DNA of 13,656 nucleotides from an uncultured bacterium (lineage in GTDB: Bacteria > Bacillota_I > Bacilli_A > RF39 > UBA660). The translations under genes and the position numbers were made by a program. Every line of letters begins with the position of its first letter. Position 1 is the stretch's first letter. Under the pieces are notes generated by a model. That model worked only from the letters and a program-made list of their open reading frames with translations. It ran no database searches and was not told the DNA's origin. Positions 6,237 to 13,601 of the stretch are shown here, piece by piece. The stretch is from NCBI GenBank assembly GCA_959020415.1, contig CAUERX010000034.1, positions 1-13,656 on the forward strand, in the 5' to 3' direction.

Positions 6237-7832
6237 ATGACAGTAACAAATACAGTATTAGATGAATATGCAAGTCAAATAGATAAAGGTATTGAATTTA
6301 CATATGAAGAATTTGAAAGACAATATCGTGATGAATGGATGCAAGGATTAAATCTTGCTTACCGTTATTATATTTTTCATAATAGCCTGGATGTTCCTAT
6401 AGATTATAGCATCGATGGTTATCAATTAGGACACTGGATTGAAAGCCAAAGAAAAGCCAGAAAAGAATTAACGGCTAATCAATTTGAACTTTTAAATGAT
6501 ATAGATATGAAGTGGTCAGTTAAATGGGATTATCATCGTAACCGTGCTAAGCGTGAAATTAAGTATGGTGATGAACATTATGCTAAATGGATAGAACATT
6601 TATTACAAGCTAAAGCTTTCTATGAAGAACACGGTCATTTAGATGTCCCTGCAGGATATAAGGTTATCACTGAAGAAGGTAAGACATTTAACTTATATTC
6701 TTGGATTTTAAATCAGAGACATAATTATAGGATCAATCGAATTCCATCTGATCGTATGAGTAAATTAGATAATTATTTTATGATCTATGATTTTACTCAT
6801 AAAGATGAAATAAAACGTATTTTAGAAGTAAAGGATCACTTTTTCTTACCAGAGAAGTATCGCGGAATAGATCCATTTGTCGAAGAAAGTCCAGTCCAAG
6901 TAATAAAAACATTTAATTTTGAAGCTATGGTTAAAGACTTGGAAGATGAAATTAATACATATTATGGATCAGAAGTTATAAATGAAACAAAAAAGCAAAA
7001 CACTCAAAAAGAAAGATTGCCGCATAAATCAAGGTGGAATAGTAAATATGAATATGCTAGGGCCTATTATGAAAAACATGGTCATTTATTAATACCAAGA
7101 AGTGAAGTGATTGACTTAGAAGATGGAACAGAAGTAAAAATTGGGGATTGGATATCTAATCAAAGAACTAAATACAAAAATGGAAGACTTTCTAAAGGAC
7201 AAATTGCGGATTTAGAAGCAATTGGCATGGTATGGGAGCCTAGAATAAAAGCAAGGGAAATTAAAGAAAAAGAGCAAGAATTGTCAGAGCTATTCGGGCA
7301 AAAAGTTATTAGCCAAGATGAAAGATGGGCTAGTAAATATGAGTATGCCAAAGCTTATTATGAAAAACATGGTCATTTATTAATACCAAGAAATGAAGTA
7401 ATTGTTTTAGAAGATGGAACAGAAGTAAAAATTGGACAATGGCTTCATAGTCAAAGAGCAATTTATAAGACAAGTAAAATGCCTGCTGAACGACAAGTCG
7501 CCTTAGAAGCAATTGGGATGGTATGGAGTCCAAGACTTGGAGGAAAAGCAATTACTAATATAGAAACTAAAATTCCTGAAGCATCAATTATTGAAGAAAC
7601 TATCAGTGAAGCCCCAATTTATGAAGAATCAACTCTTGAAGACCGTATTGATAATTTATCAGTAGAAAGCCTAAAAGAATTAGAAGATTCAATTGTTGAA
7701 TTTTATAGTCAATTGACCTCAATGGAAGATAGCCAAAAGTTAGATTTTGAATTATCTGTTGATAAAGATTTTCCGGCGCCAATTGAAAATATGCAAGGGA
7801 AACAAATGGTCTATAGACAAAACAAAAATTAA
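6237..7832 (+). CDS. Multi-repeat helicase-associated (HA) domain protein without helicase
   Basis: A 531-aa protein built of four helicase-associated (HA, PF03457-like) units: about residues 34-93, 118-185, 267-336 and 364-433. Each shows the pattern W...Y..A..YYE.HGHL.IP..........G..W...QR..Y....L...Q...L..IGM.W. Repeats 3 and 4 are nearly identical and spaced exactly 97 codons apart; repeats 1 and 2 are more diverged. The last 100 residues are acidic and probably disordered to helical (IEETISEAPIYEES, then SLKELEDSIVEF). HA domains occur at the C-terminus of some DEAD/DEAH helicases and in stand-alone tandem arrays; nucleic-acid binding is presumed, not proven. No Walker A or B motif is present, so this is not a helicase. 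It sits between recO and the glyS T-box, has a perfect promoter and a G7 SD, and no obvious terminator before the next promoter. Function unknown; a DNA- or RNA-binding regulatory role is inference. Confidence 0.85.
   Translation: MTVTNTVLDEYASQIDKGIEFTYEEFERQYRDEWMQGLNLAYRYYIFHNSLDVPIDYSIDGYQLGHWIESQRKARKELTANQFELLNDIDMKWSVKWDYHRNRAKREIKYGDEHYAKWIEHLLQAKAFYEEHGHLDVPAGYKVITEEGKTFNLYSWILNQRHNYRINRIPSDRMSKLDNYFMIYDFTHKDEIKRILEVKDHFFLPEKYRGIDPFVEESPVQVIKTFNFEAMVKDLEDEINTYYGSEVINETKKQNTQKERLPHKSRWNSKYEYARAYYEKHGHLLIPRSEVIDLEDGTEVKIGDWISNQRTKYKNGRLSKGQIADLEAIGMVWEPRIKAREIKEKEQELSELFGQKVISQDERWASKYEYAKAYYEKHGHLLIPRNEVIVLEDGTEVKIGQWLHSQRAIYKTSKMPAERQVALEAIGMVWSPRLGGKAITNIETKIPEASIIEETISEAPIYEESTLEDRIDNLSVESLKELEDSIVEFYSQLTSMEDSQKLDFELSVDKDFPAPIENMQGKQMVYRQNKN
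7035..7616 (+). repeat. Internal 291-bp tandem duplication in the HA-repeat gene
   Basis: The segment from about 7035 recurs 291 bp later, at about 7326. The best stretch (7041-7140 versus 7332-7431) is nearly identical at DNA level, including the run encoding YYEKHGHLLIPR and EDGTEVKIG. The linkers preceding each copy (YYGSEVIN versus LFGQKVIS) also align, so the unit includes domain and linker. The similarity in silent positions points to a recent duplication or gene conversion. The outer limits are approximate. Confidence 0.75.
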
Positions 7833-7834
7833 AC

Positions 7835-7863
7835 TTGACAATTTATAAAAAAAAGAATAGAAT
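7835..7863 (+). promoter_or_regulatory. SigA promoter of the glyS T-box unit
   Basis: TTGACA (7835-7840), 17-nt spacer, TAGAAT (7858-7863). It starts two bases after the stop of the HA-repeat gene and should start transcription near 7870, right at the 5' end of the T-box leader. Confidence 0.88.
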
Positions 7864-7869
7864 ATAAAT

Positions 7870-7990
7870 AGATTTAGAGGCAAAGATGGGCTTGGAAACC
7901 CGGAGTCGTGTATTTTAAGGGATTCTTCTAGAATAAGTAAGGTGGAACCGCGGGAAAACTCGTCCTTACAATTTAGGGGAATTCTTTTTT
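7870..7990 (+). ncRNA. Glycine T-box leader (short Stem I form)
   Basis: The antiterminator core AAGGTGGAACCGCG (7939-7952) is unmistakable, and GTAAGG (7937-7942) pairs with CCTTAC (7964-7969) to close it. The discriminator-reading base in TGGNACC is A7946, fitting U73 of bacterial tRNA-Gly. A small Stem III hairpin ATTCT-TCT-AGAAT spans 7922-7934. The competing terminator uses TCCTTA/TAGGGGA (7963-7980) followed by TTCTTTTTT. Stem I has at most about 50 nt: GATTT (7871-7875) can pair with GGAGTC (7902-7907) around an inner TGGG/CCCG hairpin (7887-7890/7899-7902). A GGC triplet (7879-7881) in the 5' internal loop is the likeliest specifier, though GGC at 7889 and GGA at 7902 are alternatives. 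The usual distal AGAGAG and GGTTGGTG motifs are absent. Confidence 0.85.
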
Positions 7991-8011
7991 ATATTTAGAA
8001 AGGAAGAGATT

Positions 8012-9391
8012 ATGAAAAAAGTTACAATGGAAAAATTAACTGCTGTTTGTAAACAATATGGATTTATTTTTCAAGGAAGTGAAATTTATGGAGGACTTTC
8101 AAACACTTGGGATTATGGACCACTAGGCGTTGAACTTAAAAATAATTTAAAAAGTGCTTGGTGGCAAAAATTTATTAAAGAAAAGTCAAACGTTTATGGA
8201 CTAGATTCAGCTATCATCATGAATCCAGAAGTTTGGGTTGCTTCAGGACATGTTTCAGGTTTTTCTGATCCTTTGGTTGACTGCAAGAAATGTAAAAGCC
8301 GTCACCGTGCTGATAAATTAATTGAAGAATATACAAGTGGAGAAGAAACCGGTGATGGTTGGAGTAATGAAAAATTAGAAGCATATATTGCTAAAGAAGG
8401 CATTGTTTGTCCCAAATGCGGATCTAACGATTTCACAGCTATCAGAAAATTTAATCTATTGTTTGAAACTCATATTGGCGTAACTGAAGATGCCAAGAGT
8501 AAAGTATATTTAAGAGGAGAAACTGCTCAAGGTATTTTTGTAAACTTTTTAAATGTTCAAAGAAGTACCCGTGCTAAATTGCCATTTGGTATTGGTCAAA
8601 TTGGCAAAAGCTTCAGAAATGAAATCACTCCAGGGAATTTTATCTTCAGACAACGTGAATTTGAACAAATGGAAATGGAATTTTTCTGTAAACCTGGTGA
8701 AGATTTAAAGTGGTTTGATTATTGGCGTACCTATTGTATGGACTTTTTAAAAACGATTGGTTTAACCGATGACAACTTAAGATTTCGTGATCATAAAAAA
8801 GAAGAGCTATCTTTTTATAGTAAAGCCACTACAGATATCGAATATAAATATCCACAAGGTTGGGGTGAACTTTGGGGAATAGCAGACCGTACTGATTATG
8901 ATTTAGGTAAACATATAGAACATTCTAAAAAGGATTTACAATATTTAGATCCAGATACTAATGAAAAATATATTCCATATGTTATTGAGCCAGCTGTTGG
9001 TTTAGATAGAATGTTATTAGCCGTTTTAACTGAAGCTTATAAAGAAGAGACCTTAGAAGATGGTACAACTAGAGAAGTAATGAGTTTCCATCCTTTCTTA
9101 GCTCCTTATAAAGTAGCCGTATTACCTTTGGTAAAAAAACATCATAGCGAAAAAGCCTTAGAAATATATAATAGTTTATCTAAAGAATTCATGTGTACTT
9201 ACGATGAAACTGGAAACATTGGTAAAAGATATCGTAGACAAGATGTTGCTGGAACGCCTTTCTGTATAACAATTGATGATGAAACTATGAATAATAAAAC
9301 AGTGACTATTAGAGATAGAGATACTATGGAACAAATCACACTTCCTGTAAATGAAGTAGCAGATTATATTAAAGGTAAAATGAAATTTTAA
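8012..9391 (+). CDS. glyS: Glycyl-tRNA synthetase, single-chain (alpha2) type
   Basis: A 459-aa class II synthetase of the homodimeric, eukaryote/archaea-like GlyRS family, about the length of the Staphylococcus enzyme. It charges tRNA-Gly with glycine in the cytoplasm. Motifs: N-terminal GGLSNTWDYGPLGVELKNNL (27-46), a zinc-like C91-x2-C94...C133-x2-C136 insertion, RGETAQG (168-174), motif 2 FRNE with its loop (201-214), EFEQMEMEFF (216-225), motif 3 with GLDR (330-333) and a C-terminal anticodon-binding domain (about 365-459). Bacillus uses the unrelated two-subunit GlyQ/GlyS, so only the position next to recO is shared. AAAGGAAG (7999-8006) is the SD. Expression is controlled by the preceding T-box, and an efficient terminator overlaps the stop codon, so it is a monocistronic unit. 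Many databases call this form glyQS or glyS. Confidence 0.96.
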   Translation: MKKVTMEKLTAVCKQYGFIFQGSEIYGGLSNTWDYGPLGVELKNNLKSAWWQKFIKEKSNVYGLDSAIIMNPEVWVASGHVSGFSDPLVDCKKCKSRHRADKLIEEYTSGEETGDGWSNEKLEAYIAKEGIVCPKCGSNDFTAIRKFNLLFETHIGVTEDAKSKVYLRGETAQGIFVNFLNVQRSTRAKLPFGIGQIGKSFRNEITPGNFIFRQREFEQMEMEFFCKPGEDLKWFDYWRTYCMDFLKTIGLTDDNLRFRDHKKEELSFYSKATTDIEYKYPQGWGELWGIADRTDYDLGKHIEHSKKDLQYLDPDTNEKYIPYVIEPAVGLDRMLLAVLTEAYKEETLEDGTTREVMSFHPFLAPYKVAVLPLVKKHHSEKALEIYNSLSKEFMCTYDETGNIGKRYRRQDVAGTPFCITIDDETMNNKTVTIRDRDTMEQITLPVNEVADYIKGKMKF

Positions 9392-9408
9392 GTCCAATGG
9401 ACTTTTTT
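9390..9408 (+). terminator. Rho-independent terminator of glyS
   Basis: A perfect 6-bp stem AAGTCC/GGACTT (9390-9395/9399-9404) with a 3-nt loop runs into a T-tract to 9408. It overlaps the last bases of the glyS stop codon. Confidence 0.88.
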
Positions 9409-9433
9409 CATATAAAAAGAAAATAGCCATTAA

Positions 9434-9456
9434 ACCTCGTATGATATATATGAGGT
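9434..9456. repeat. Hairpin-forming inverted repeat
   Basis: ACCTCGTAT (9434-9442) pairs with ATATGAGGT (9448-9456), nine pairs including one G-U, around a 5-nt loop. No T-run follows directly on either strand, so it is not a standard terminator. Confidence 0.5.
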
Positions 9457-9547
9457 GATAAAGCGATAGAAACTAATTCATATATTCAAAATATAAAAAC
9501 ATTAATCAAAGATAACCACATATAAAGGTTCATAAAATTTCCAAAAT

Positions 9548-9577
9548 ATCATAGAATAATTAGAAACCCTATGTCAA
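9548..9577 (-). promoter_or_regulatory. Possible minus-strand promoter
   Basis: On the minus strand TTGACA (complement of 9572-9577) is followed after 18 nt by TATGAT (complement of 9548-9553). Transcription would run leftwards from about 9541 through the hairpin at 9434-9456 toward the glyS 3' end. No ORF lies downstream, so a small or antisense RNA is the only product conceivable. In this A/T-rich DNA chance matches are common. Confidence 0.35.
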
Positions 9578-9653
9578 AAAAACATCTTTTTACAAACTTT
9601 TTGTTTAATTTCGTCAAATAGAGGAAAAAGATATTTTATTTTTATCCAATCTG

Positions 9654-9662
9654 TGATAAAAT
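9654..9662 (+). promoter_or_regulatory. Possible extended -10 promoter of sepF
   Basis: TGA-TAAAAT (9654-9662) has the TGn extension with a weak T-rich -35 region upstream; TATAGT (9667-9672) is an alternative -10. One of them should drive sepF because a terminator closes glyS and no other promoter is visible on this strand. Confidence 0.35.
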
Positions 9663-9706
9663 GAAGTATAGTAAAGTGCGAAAATGTCACTACAAGGAGG
9701 ATAAAT

Positions 9707-10105
9707 ATGGGTTTTATGAAGAAAATAATGGGTGAGGATGAAGATGTTTTCTCATCACCAGAAGAATACTATGATATAAAATCAGAGGATGCACTTAATG
9801 ATGAAGGTGGCGCTAAAATGATCCTTTTAGAACCACGTGCATATTCTGAAGCACAACAAATTGCTGATCATTTAAAAAAGAGAAACACCGTTGTTGTTAA
9901 CCTAAAAAGAGTTACGCCAGAACAAGCAAAAAGAATAGTTGACTTTTTAGGTGGAACTATATATGCTATCAACGGAAAAATCCAAAAAATAGGTGGGGGC
10001 ATTTTCTTATGTGCACCAAATAATGTTAGCGTTCAAGGCGAAATTACAGGTGATACTGATGGTAAAGGCATCCACGATAACAATGATATAAATATTGAGT
10101 GGTAA
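9707..10105 (+). CDS. sepF: Cell division protein SepF
   Basis: A 132-aa SepF. An amphipathic N-terminal helix (MGFMKKIMG) for membrane binding is followed by an acidic linker and the DUF552 domain (about 37-112): ILLEPRAYSEAQQIADHL, VVVNLKRV, AKRIVDFLGGTIYAI and KIGGGIFLCAPNNV, which polymerises into rings. SepF tethers FtsZ to the membrane at the septum and supports division-septum assembly. The start follows a perfect AAGGAGG (9694-9700) by six bases. In Bacillus ylmG, ylmH and divIVA follow; here divIVA is next, 65 nt downstream. FtsZ is not in the window. Length is slightly under Bacillus SepF (about 150), through a shorter linker. Confidence 0.95.
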   Translation: MGFMKKIMGEDEDVFSSPEEYYDIKSEDALNDEGGAKMILLEPRAYSEAQQIADHLKKRNTVVVNLKRVTPEQAKRIVDFLGGTIYAINGKIQKIGGGIFLCAPNNVSVQGEITGDTDGKGIHDNNDINIEW

Positions 10106-10112
10106 AAAAAGC

Positions 10113-10141
10113 TTTAAAAAAATGGAAATTTGTGTTACAAT
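10113..10141 (+). promoter_or_regulatory. Possible promoter of divIVA
   Basis: TTTAAA (10113-10118), 17-nt spacer, TACAAT (10136-10141) with TG at 10133-10134 making an extended -10. It would start transcription near 10148, between sepF and divIVA. Confidence 0.4.
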
Positions 10142-10170
10142 ATGTAGCACCAAAAGGTGAGGTATAGATT

Positions 10171-10629
10171 ATGGACAAATTTAATCGTACACTTCGAGGT
10201 TATGACCCAGAAGAAGTAAATTCTTTTCTGGACCAGGTGATTGCTAGAGTTGAAAAAATGGTTGCTGATATCGATAAAAAGGATAAAGAAATCAAAGAAC
10301 TTAAAGCTAGACTTGCCGAAACTGAACGTTTGAGAGAAAAACTTGAACAATATGAAAGAATGGAAGATACTTTAAATAGAGCTATTCTAATGGCCCAAAA
10401 AACATCTGATCAATTAAAACTAGCTGCTCATAGAGAAAGCGAAATAATGATGGAAGATGCTAAAAAGAATGCCAGCCGAATAGTTAATGAAGCATTAATG
10501 AGGGCTGAAAGAATCGAAAATGATGCAATAACTTTGAAGAGAAATGTTAATATCTTTAAACGTCGTTTAAAAGATATTATTGAATCGCAATTAGAAGTTA
10601 TTGATGAAATTGATAAAGTAGAACTTTAA
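10171..10629 (+). CDS. divIVA: Cell-division/polarity protein DivIVA
   Basis: A 152-aa DivIVA-domain protein. The N-terminal module FNRTLRGYDPEEVNSFLDQV (4-23) is the conserved membrane-binding signature; a long parallel coiled coil follows (about 25-75 and 85-145, with ERMEDTLNRAILMAQKTSDQ in the middle). DivIVA recognises negatively curved membrane at septa and poles and recruits division or sporulation partners. The SD AAAGGTGAGG (10153-10162) precedes ATG 10171, and an in-frame TAG at 10165-10167 rules out a longer start. About nine residues present at the start of Bacillus DivIVA are therefore missing, and the Phe that inserts into the membrane (F17 in B. subtilis) is Leu8 here. The location between sepF and ileS is the standard Firmicutes order. 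Confidence 0.93.
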   Translation: MDKFNRTLRGYDPEEVNSFLDQVIARVEKMVADIDKKDKEIKELKARLAETERLREKLEQYERMEDTLNRAILMAQKTSDQLKLAAHRESEIMMEDAKKNASRIVNEALMRAERIENDAITLKRNVNIFKRRLKDIIESQLEVIDEIDKVEL

Positions 10630-10846
10630 AACAAATGATAGAGACGGTATATTAAAATAGTTTAGAAAGAGAGTTAGTGGTTGGTGAAAACTAATAAACA
10701 TTTAATATATGGATCACTCTTGATGTTTCTTTTTGAAATAAAAGTAGGAAAGAACGGTTACGCGTTATAGTTATAGAGGTGTATATTTTATAAAGTAAGG
10801 TGGTACCGCGGCAAAGCTCGTCCTTAATTAAGGGGGAGTTTTTTGT
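10629..10846 (+). ncRNA. Isoleucine T-box leader of ileS
   Basis: A full-size T-box. Stem I spans about 10629-10728: base AAACA/TGTTT (10629-10633/10724-10728) and AGAG/CTCT (10640-10643/10717-10720), a 9-bp helix TATATTAAA/TTTAATATA (10648-10656/10701-10709), distal AGAGAG (10668-10673) and GGTTGGTG (10679-10686) motifs. The specifier loop carries ATC (10713-10715), an Ile codon. The antiterminator AAGTAAGGTGGTACCGCG (10793-10810) has T10804 at the discriminator position, matching A73 of tRNA-Ile. The alternative terminator is CTC-G-TCCTTAA/TTAAGGGGGAG (10817-10838) with a T6 tail. Uncharged tRNA-Ile should permit read-through into ileS. No strong promoter stands directly upstream (TTGATG 10601 with TTTAAA 10625 is weak), so it may be transcribed from divIVA; its 5' end overlaps the divIVA stop. 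Confidence 0.95.
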
Positions 10847-10868
10847 CGTTTAGAAGGAGAGAGATATT

Positions 10869-13595
10869 ATGGATTACAAAGACACACTATTAATGCCACA
10901 AACAGAATTTAAAATGCGTGGCAATTTACCAGAAAATGAAAAATTACAAAGAACAAATTGGGAGGAAATGGATCTATACGAAAAAATAAAAAACAAAAAC
11001 AAAAGTAATAAACCATTTGTTTTGCACGATGGACCTCCATATGCAAATGGTAATATTCATATTGGTCATGCTTTTCAAAAAGTTCTAAAAGATTTTATCA
11101 ATCGTTCAAAAATAATGGAAGGCTATTATGTTGACTTTGTTCCTGGTTGGGATACCCACGGTCTTCCAATTGAACAAGCAATGGCTAATAATGGCGTTAA
11201 ACGTAAGGAAATGAAGGTCGCTGATTATCGCGCATTATGTAAAGAATATGCTTTAGAACAAGTTGAAAAACAAAAGTCTGACTTTATACGTTTAAATATC
11301 ATTGGTGATTGGAATGATCCATATATTACTTTAACCAATGAATATGAAGCTAAACAAATTGAAGTCTTTGCTAAAATGGCTAAAAAAGGTTTATTCTTTA
11401 AAGGTTTAAAACCAGTTTATTGGTCTCCAAGTAGTGAAACTGCTTTAGCTGAAGCTGAAATAGAATATAAAGATCGTAAAGATCCTTCAGTATATGTTGC
11501 TTTCAAAGTAGAAGAGGGAAATGATTTTGTTCAAAATGGCGATAATCTAGTTATCTGGACTACAACCCCTTGGACCCTTCCTGGCAATACCGCTGTTTGC
11601 GTGGGCGAAGAACTTGAATACTCAAAAGTAAATACAAACAATACAAATTATGTAATTGCTAGCGAGTTAGTTAAACCATTGATGGAGGAATTTGGCATTG
11701 AAAGCTATAAAGTAGAAAAAACTTGTAAAGGAACGGATTTAGTTGGTCTTACTTATAAACATCCATTCATGGATAGAGTAAGCCCTGTTGTTATCGGTCA
11801 CCATGTTAATCTAGAGGCTGGAACCGGACTTGTCCATACAGCTCCTGCTTATGGTGAAGATGATTTTATTGTTGGGCGTAATAATAATCTTCCAATGGTT
11901 AACGGCGTTGATGATCGCGGTGTTTTGAATGAAGATTCTGGCATGTTTAACGGTTTATTCTTTGAAGATGCTAATAAAGAAATCACAACATGGTTAAATG
12001 AAAATGGCTACTTATTAAAATTAAAATTTATTACCCATTCATATCCACATGATTGGCGTACTAAAAAACCAATTATTTTTAGAGCTACTAAACAATGGTT
12101 TTGTAGCCTTGATAAAATAAGAGAAGAACTATTAAAAGAAATTGATGAAAATATTGCGTTTCATACCGAATGGGGTAAAACAAGAATTCGTAATATGATT
12201 GAGGGTCGTGGTGACTGGTGTATTTCAAGACAAAGAGCTTGGGGTGTCCCAATTCCAATTTTCTATAATGAAGATGGAACTGAAATCGTTGATTATGATG
12301 TTATGATGCATGTTTCTAATTTATTTAGAGAGTATGGTTCAAATTATTGGTTTGAACATGATGCTAAAGAATTATTGCCAAAAGGTTATACTAATGAACA
12401 TAGCCCAAATGGTAACTTTACAAAAGAAACTGACATCATGGATGTTTGGTTCGATTCAGGCTCTTCATTTGCTGGAGTTTTATTAGAAAGAAATATAAAT
12501 TTCCCAGCTGATATTTACCTTGAAGGTTCTGACCAATATCGCGGCTGGTTTAATTCATCATTAATTTGCAGTGTCGCTTCTGAAGGCAAAAGTCCTTATA
12601 AAAAACTATTATCAAGTGGTTTCGTTTTAGATGGAAAAGGTCTTAAAATGAGTAAGAGTGTCGGTAATGTTGTGGCGCCAATGGAAGTAGTAGATAAACA
12701 TGGTGCTGACATCTTAAGACTTTGGGCTGCTAGCGTTGACTTTACTGAAGACGTTAGATTTAGCGATGAGTTATTAGCCCAAGTTAAAGAAAGTTATCGT
12801 AAAATTAGAAATACTTACCGCTTTATGTTAGGAAACTTATTTGATTTTGATCCAAATAAAGATAAGATTTCTTATGATAAAATGCCTAAGGCTGATAAAT
12901 ACATGATGATTCTTTTAAACAAATTAACTAAAGATATTAGAGAAAACTATGATGAATACGATTTTGATGAAATTTATAAATTAATTAATAACTATGTATC
13001 ATCATTATCAAACTTCTATTTGGACTTCACCAAAGATATTCTTTATATTAATAAAAGTGACAGTATAGAAAGACGTAGTGTTCAAACCGTTTTATATGAA
13101 AATCTTTATGCTTTAATTAGATTAATGGCTCCGATTTTACCATATACTAGTGAAGAAGTCTATAAATTACTTCCAGGGACTAAAGAAGAAAGCGTTCATC
13201 TTGAAACTTTCCCAGAGGCTGTAACGTATAAAGATGAAGAAGATATCTTAGAATTATGGAGTATATTCTTTAATATAAAAGATGATGTTTACAAGGCTTT
13301 AGAAGAAGCTCGTAATGAAAAAATCATTGGTAAATCATTAGAAGCTAAAGTATATCTTCATTTAAGAGAAGAAGATAAAGAAACTTTAACACCAATATTA
13401 CCAACCTTAAAACAATTATTAATCGTTTCAGATGTTGTTATGAGTACTAACGATTTGAATAAATATGACTATTGTGAAGTCGAAGTAAGCAAGTTTAATG
13501 GCGTCAGATGTGAAAGATGTTGGAACTACTTTGATGAATTAGATATTACTGATAATATCTGTCCAAGATGTCATGAAGTAGTGAATGAAAAATAA
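10869..13595 (+). CDS. ileS: Isoleucyl-tRNA synthetase
   Basis: A 908-aa class I synthetase, normal bacterial length (about 910-940). HIGH motif H64-I-G-H67 within DGPPYANGNIHIGHA, editing (CP1) domain signature TTTPWTLPGNTAV (from about 231), KMSKS at 593-597, anticodon-binding helical domain after 640, and a C-terminal zinc finger C881-x2-C884-x13-C898-x2-C901. It charges tRNA-Ile and edits misactivated valine. The presence of the zinc-binding C-terminus and PYANGNIHIGHA marks the ordinary bacterial (mupirocin-sensitive-type) enzyme rather than the eukaryote-like type; drug response itself is inference. The start follows AGAAGGAGA (10852-10860). Regulation is by the preceding T-box. No terminator follows; instead a tuf-like scrap begins at the stop codon. 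Confidence 0.97.
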   Translation: MDYKDTLLMPQTEFKMRGNLPENEKLQRTNWEEMDLYEKIKNKNKSNKPFVLHDGPPYANGNIHIGHAFQKVLKDFINRSKIMEGYYVDFVPGWDTHGLPIEQAMANNGVKRKEMKVADYRALCKEYALEQVEKQKSDFIRLNIIGDWNDPYITLTNEYEAKQIEVFAKMAKKGLFFKGLKPVYWSPSSETALAEAEIEYKDRKDPSVYVAFKVEEGNDFVQNGDNLVIWTTTPWTLPGNTAVCVGEELEYSKVNTNNTNYVIASELVKPLMEEFGIESYKVEKTCKGTDLVGLTYKHPFMDRVSPVVIGHHVNLEAGTGLVHTAPAYGEDDFIVGRNNNLPMVNGVDDRGVLNEDSGMFNGLFFEDANKEITTWLNENGYLLKLKFITHSYPHDWRTKKPIIFRATKQWFCSLDKIREELLKEIDENIAFHTEWGKTRIRNMIEGRGDWCISRQRAWGVPIPIFYNEDGTEIVDYDVMMHVSNLFREYGSNYWFEHDAKELLPKGYTNEHSPNGNFTKETDIMDVWFDSGSSFAGVLLERNINFPADIYLEGSDQYRGWFNSSLICSVASEGKSPYKKLLSSGFVLDGKGLKMSKSVGNVVAPMEVVDKHGADILRLWAASVDFTEDVRFSDELLAQVKESYRKIRNTYRFMLGNLFDFDPNKDKISYDKMPKADKYMMILLNKLTKDIRENYDEYDFDEIYKLINNYVSSLSNFYLDFTKDILYINKSDSIERRSVQTVLYENLYALIRLMAPILPYTSEEVYKLLPGTKEESVHLETFPEAVTYKDEEDILELWSIFFNIKDDVYKALEEARNEKIIGKSLEAKVYLHLREEDKETLTPILPTLKQLLIVSDVVMSTNDLNKYDYCEVEVSKFNGVRCERCWNYFDELDITDNICPRCHEVVNEK

Positions 13596-13601
13596 AAAAA
13601 G

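Larger units (their letters stand above)
9409..9656. other. Gene-free spacer between glyS and sepF
   Basis: No gene is supported on either strand. It holds a 9-bp imperfect hairpin (9434-9456), a possible minus-strand promoter (9548-9577) and A/T-rich sequence. One frame starting near 9467 reads ETNSYIQNIKTLIKDNHI and then stops, which could be a decayed gene start but is too short to name. Confidence 0.6.

Noticed and set aside
9176..9430. 84-aa minus-strand frame over the glyS 3' end
   Set aside because: Shadow of glyS; spans the terminator hairpin and has no start signals.
9467..9530. Start of a decayed gene reading ETNSYIQNIKTLIKDNHI
   Set aside because: Only about 20 codons, no ATG, and the following frames do not continue convincingly.
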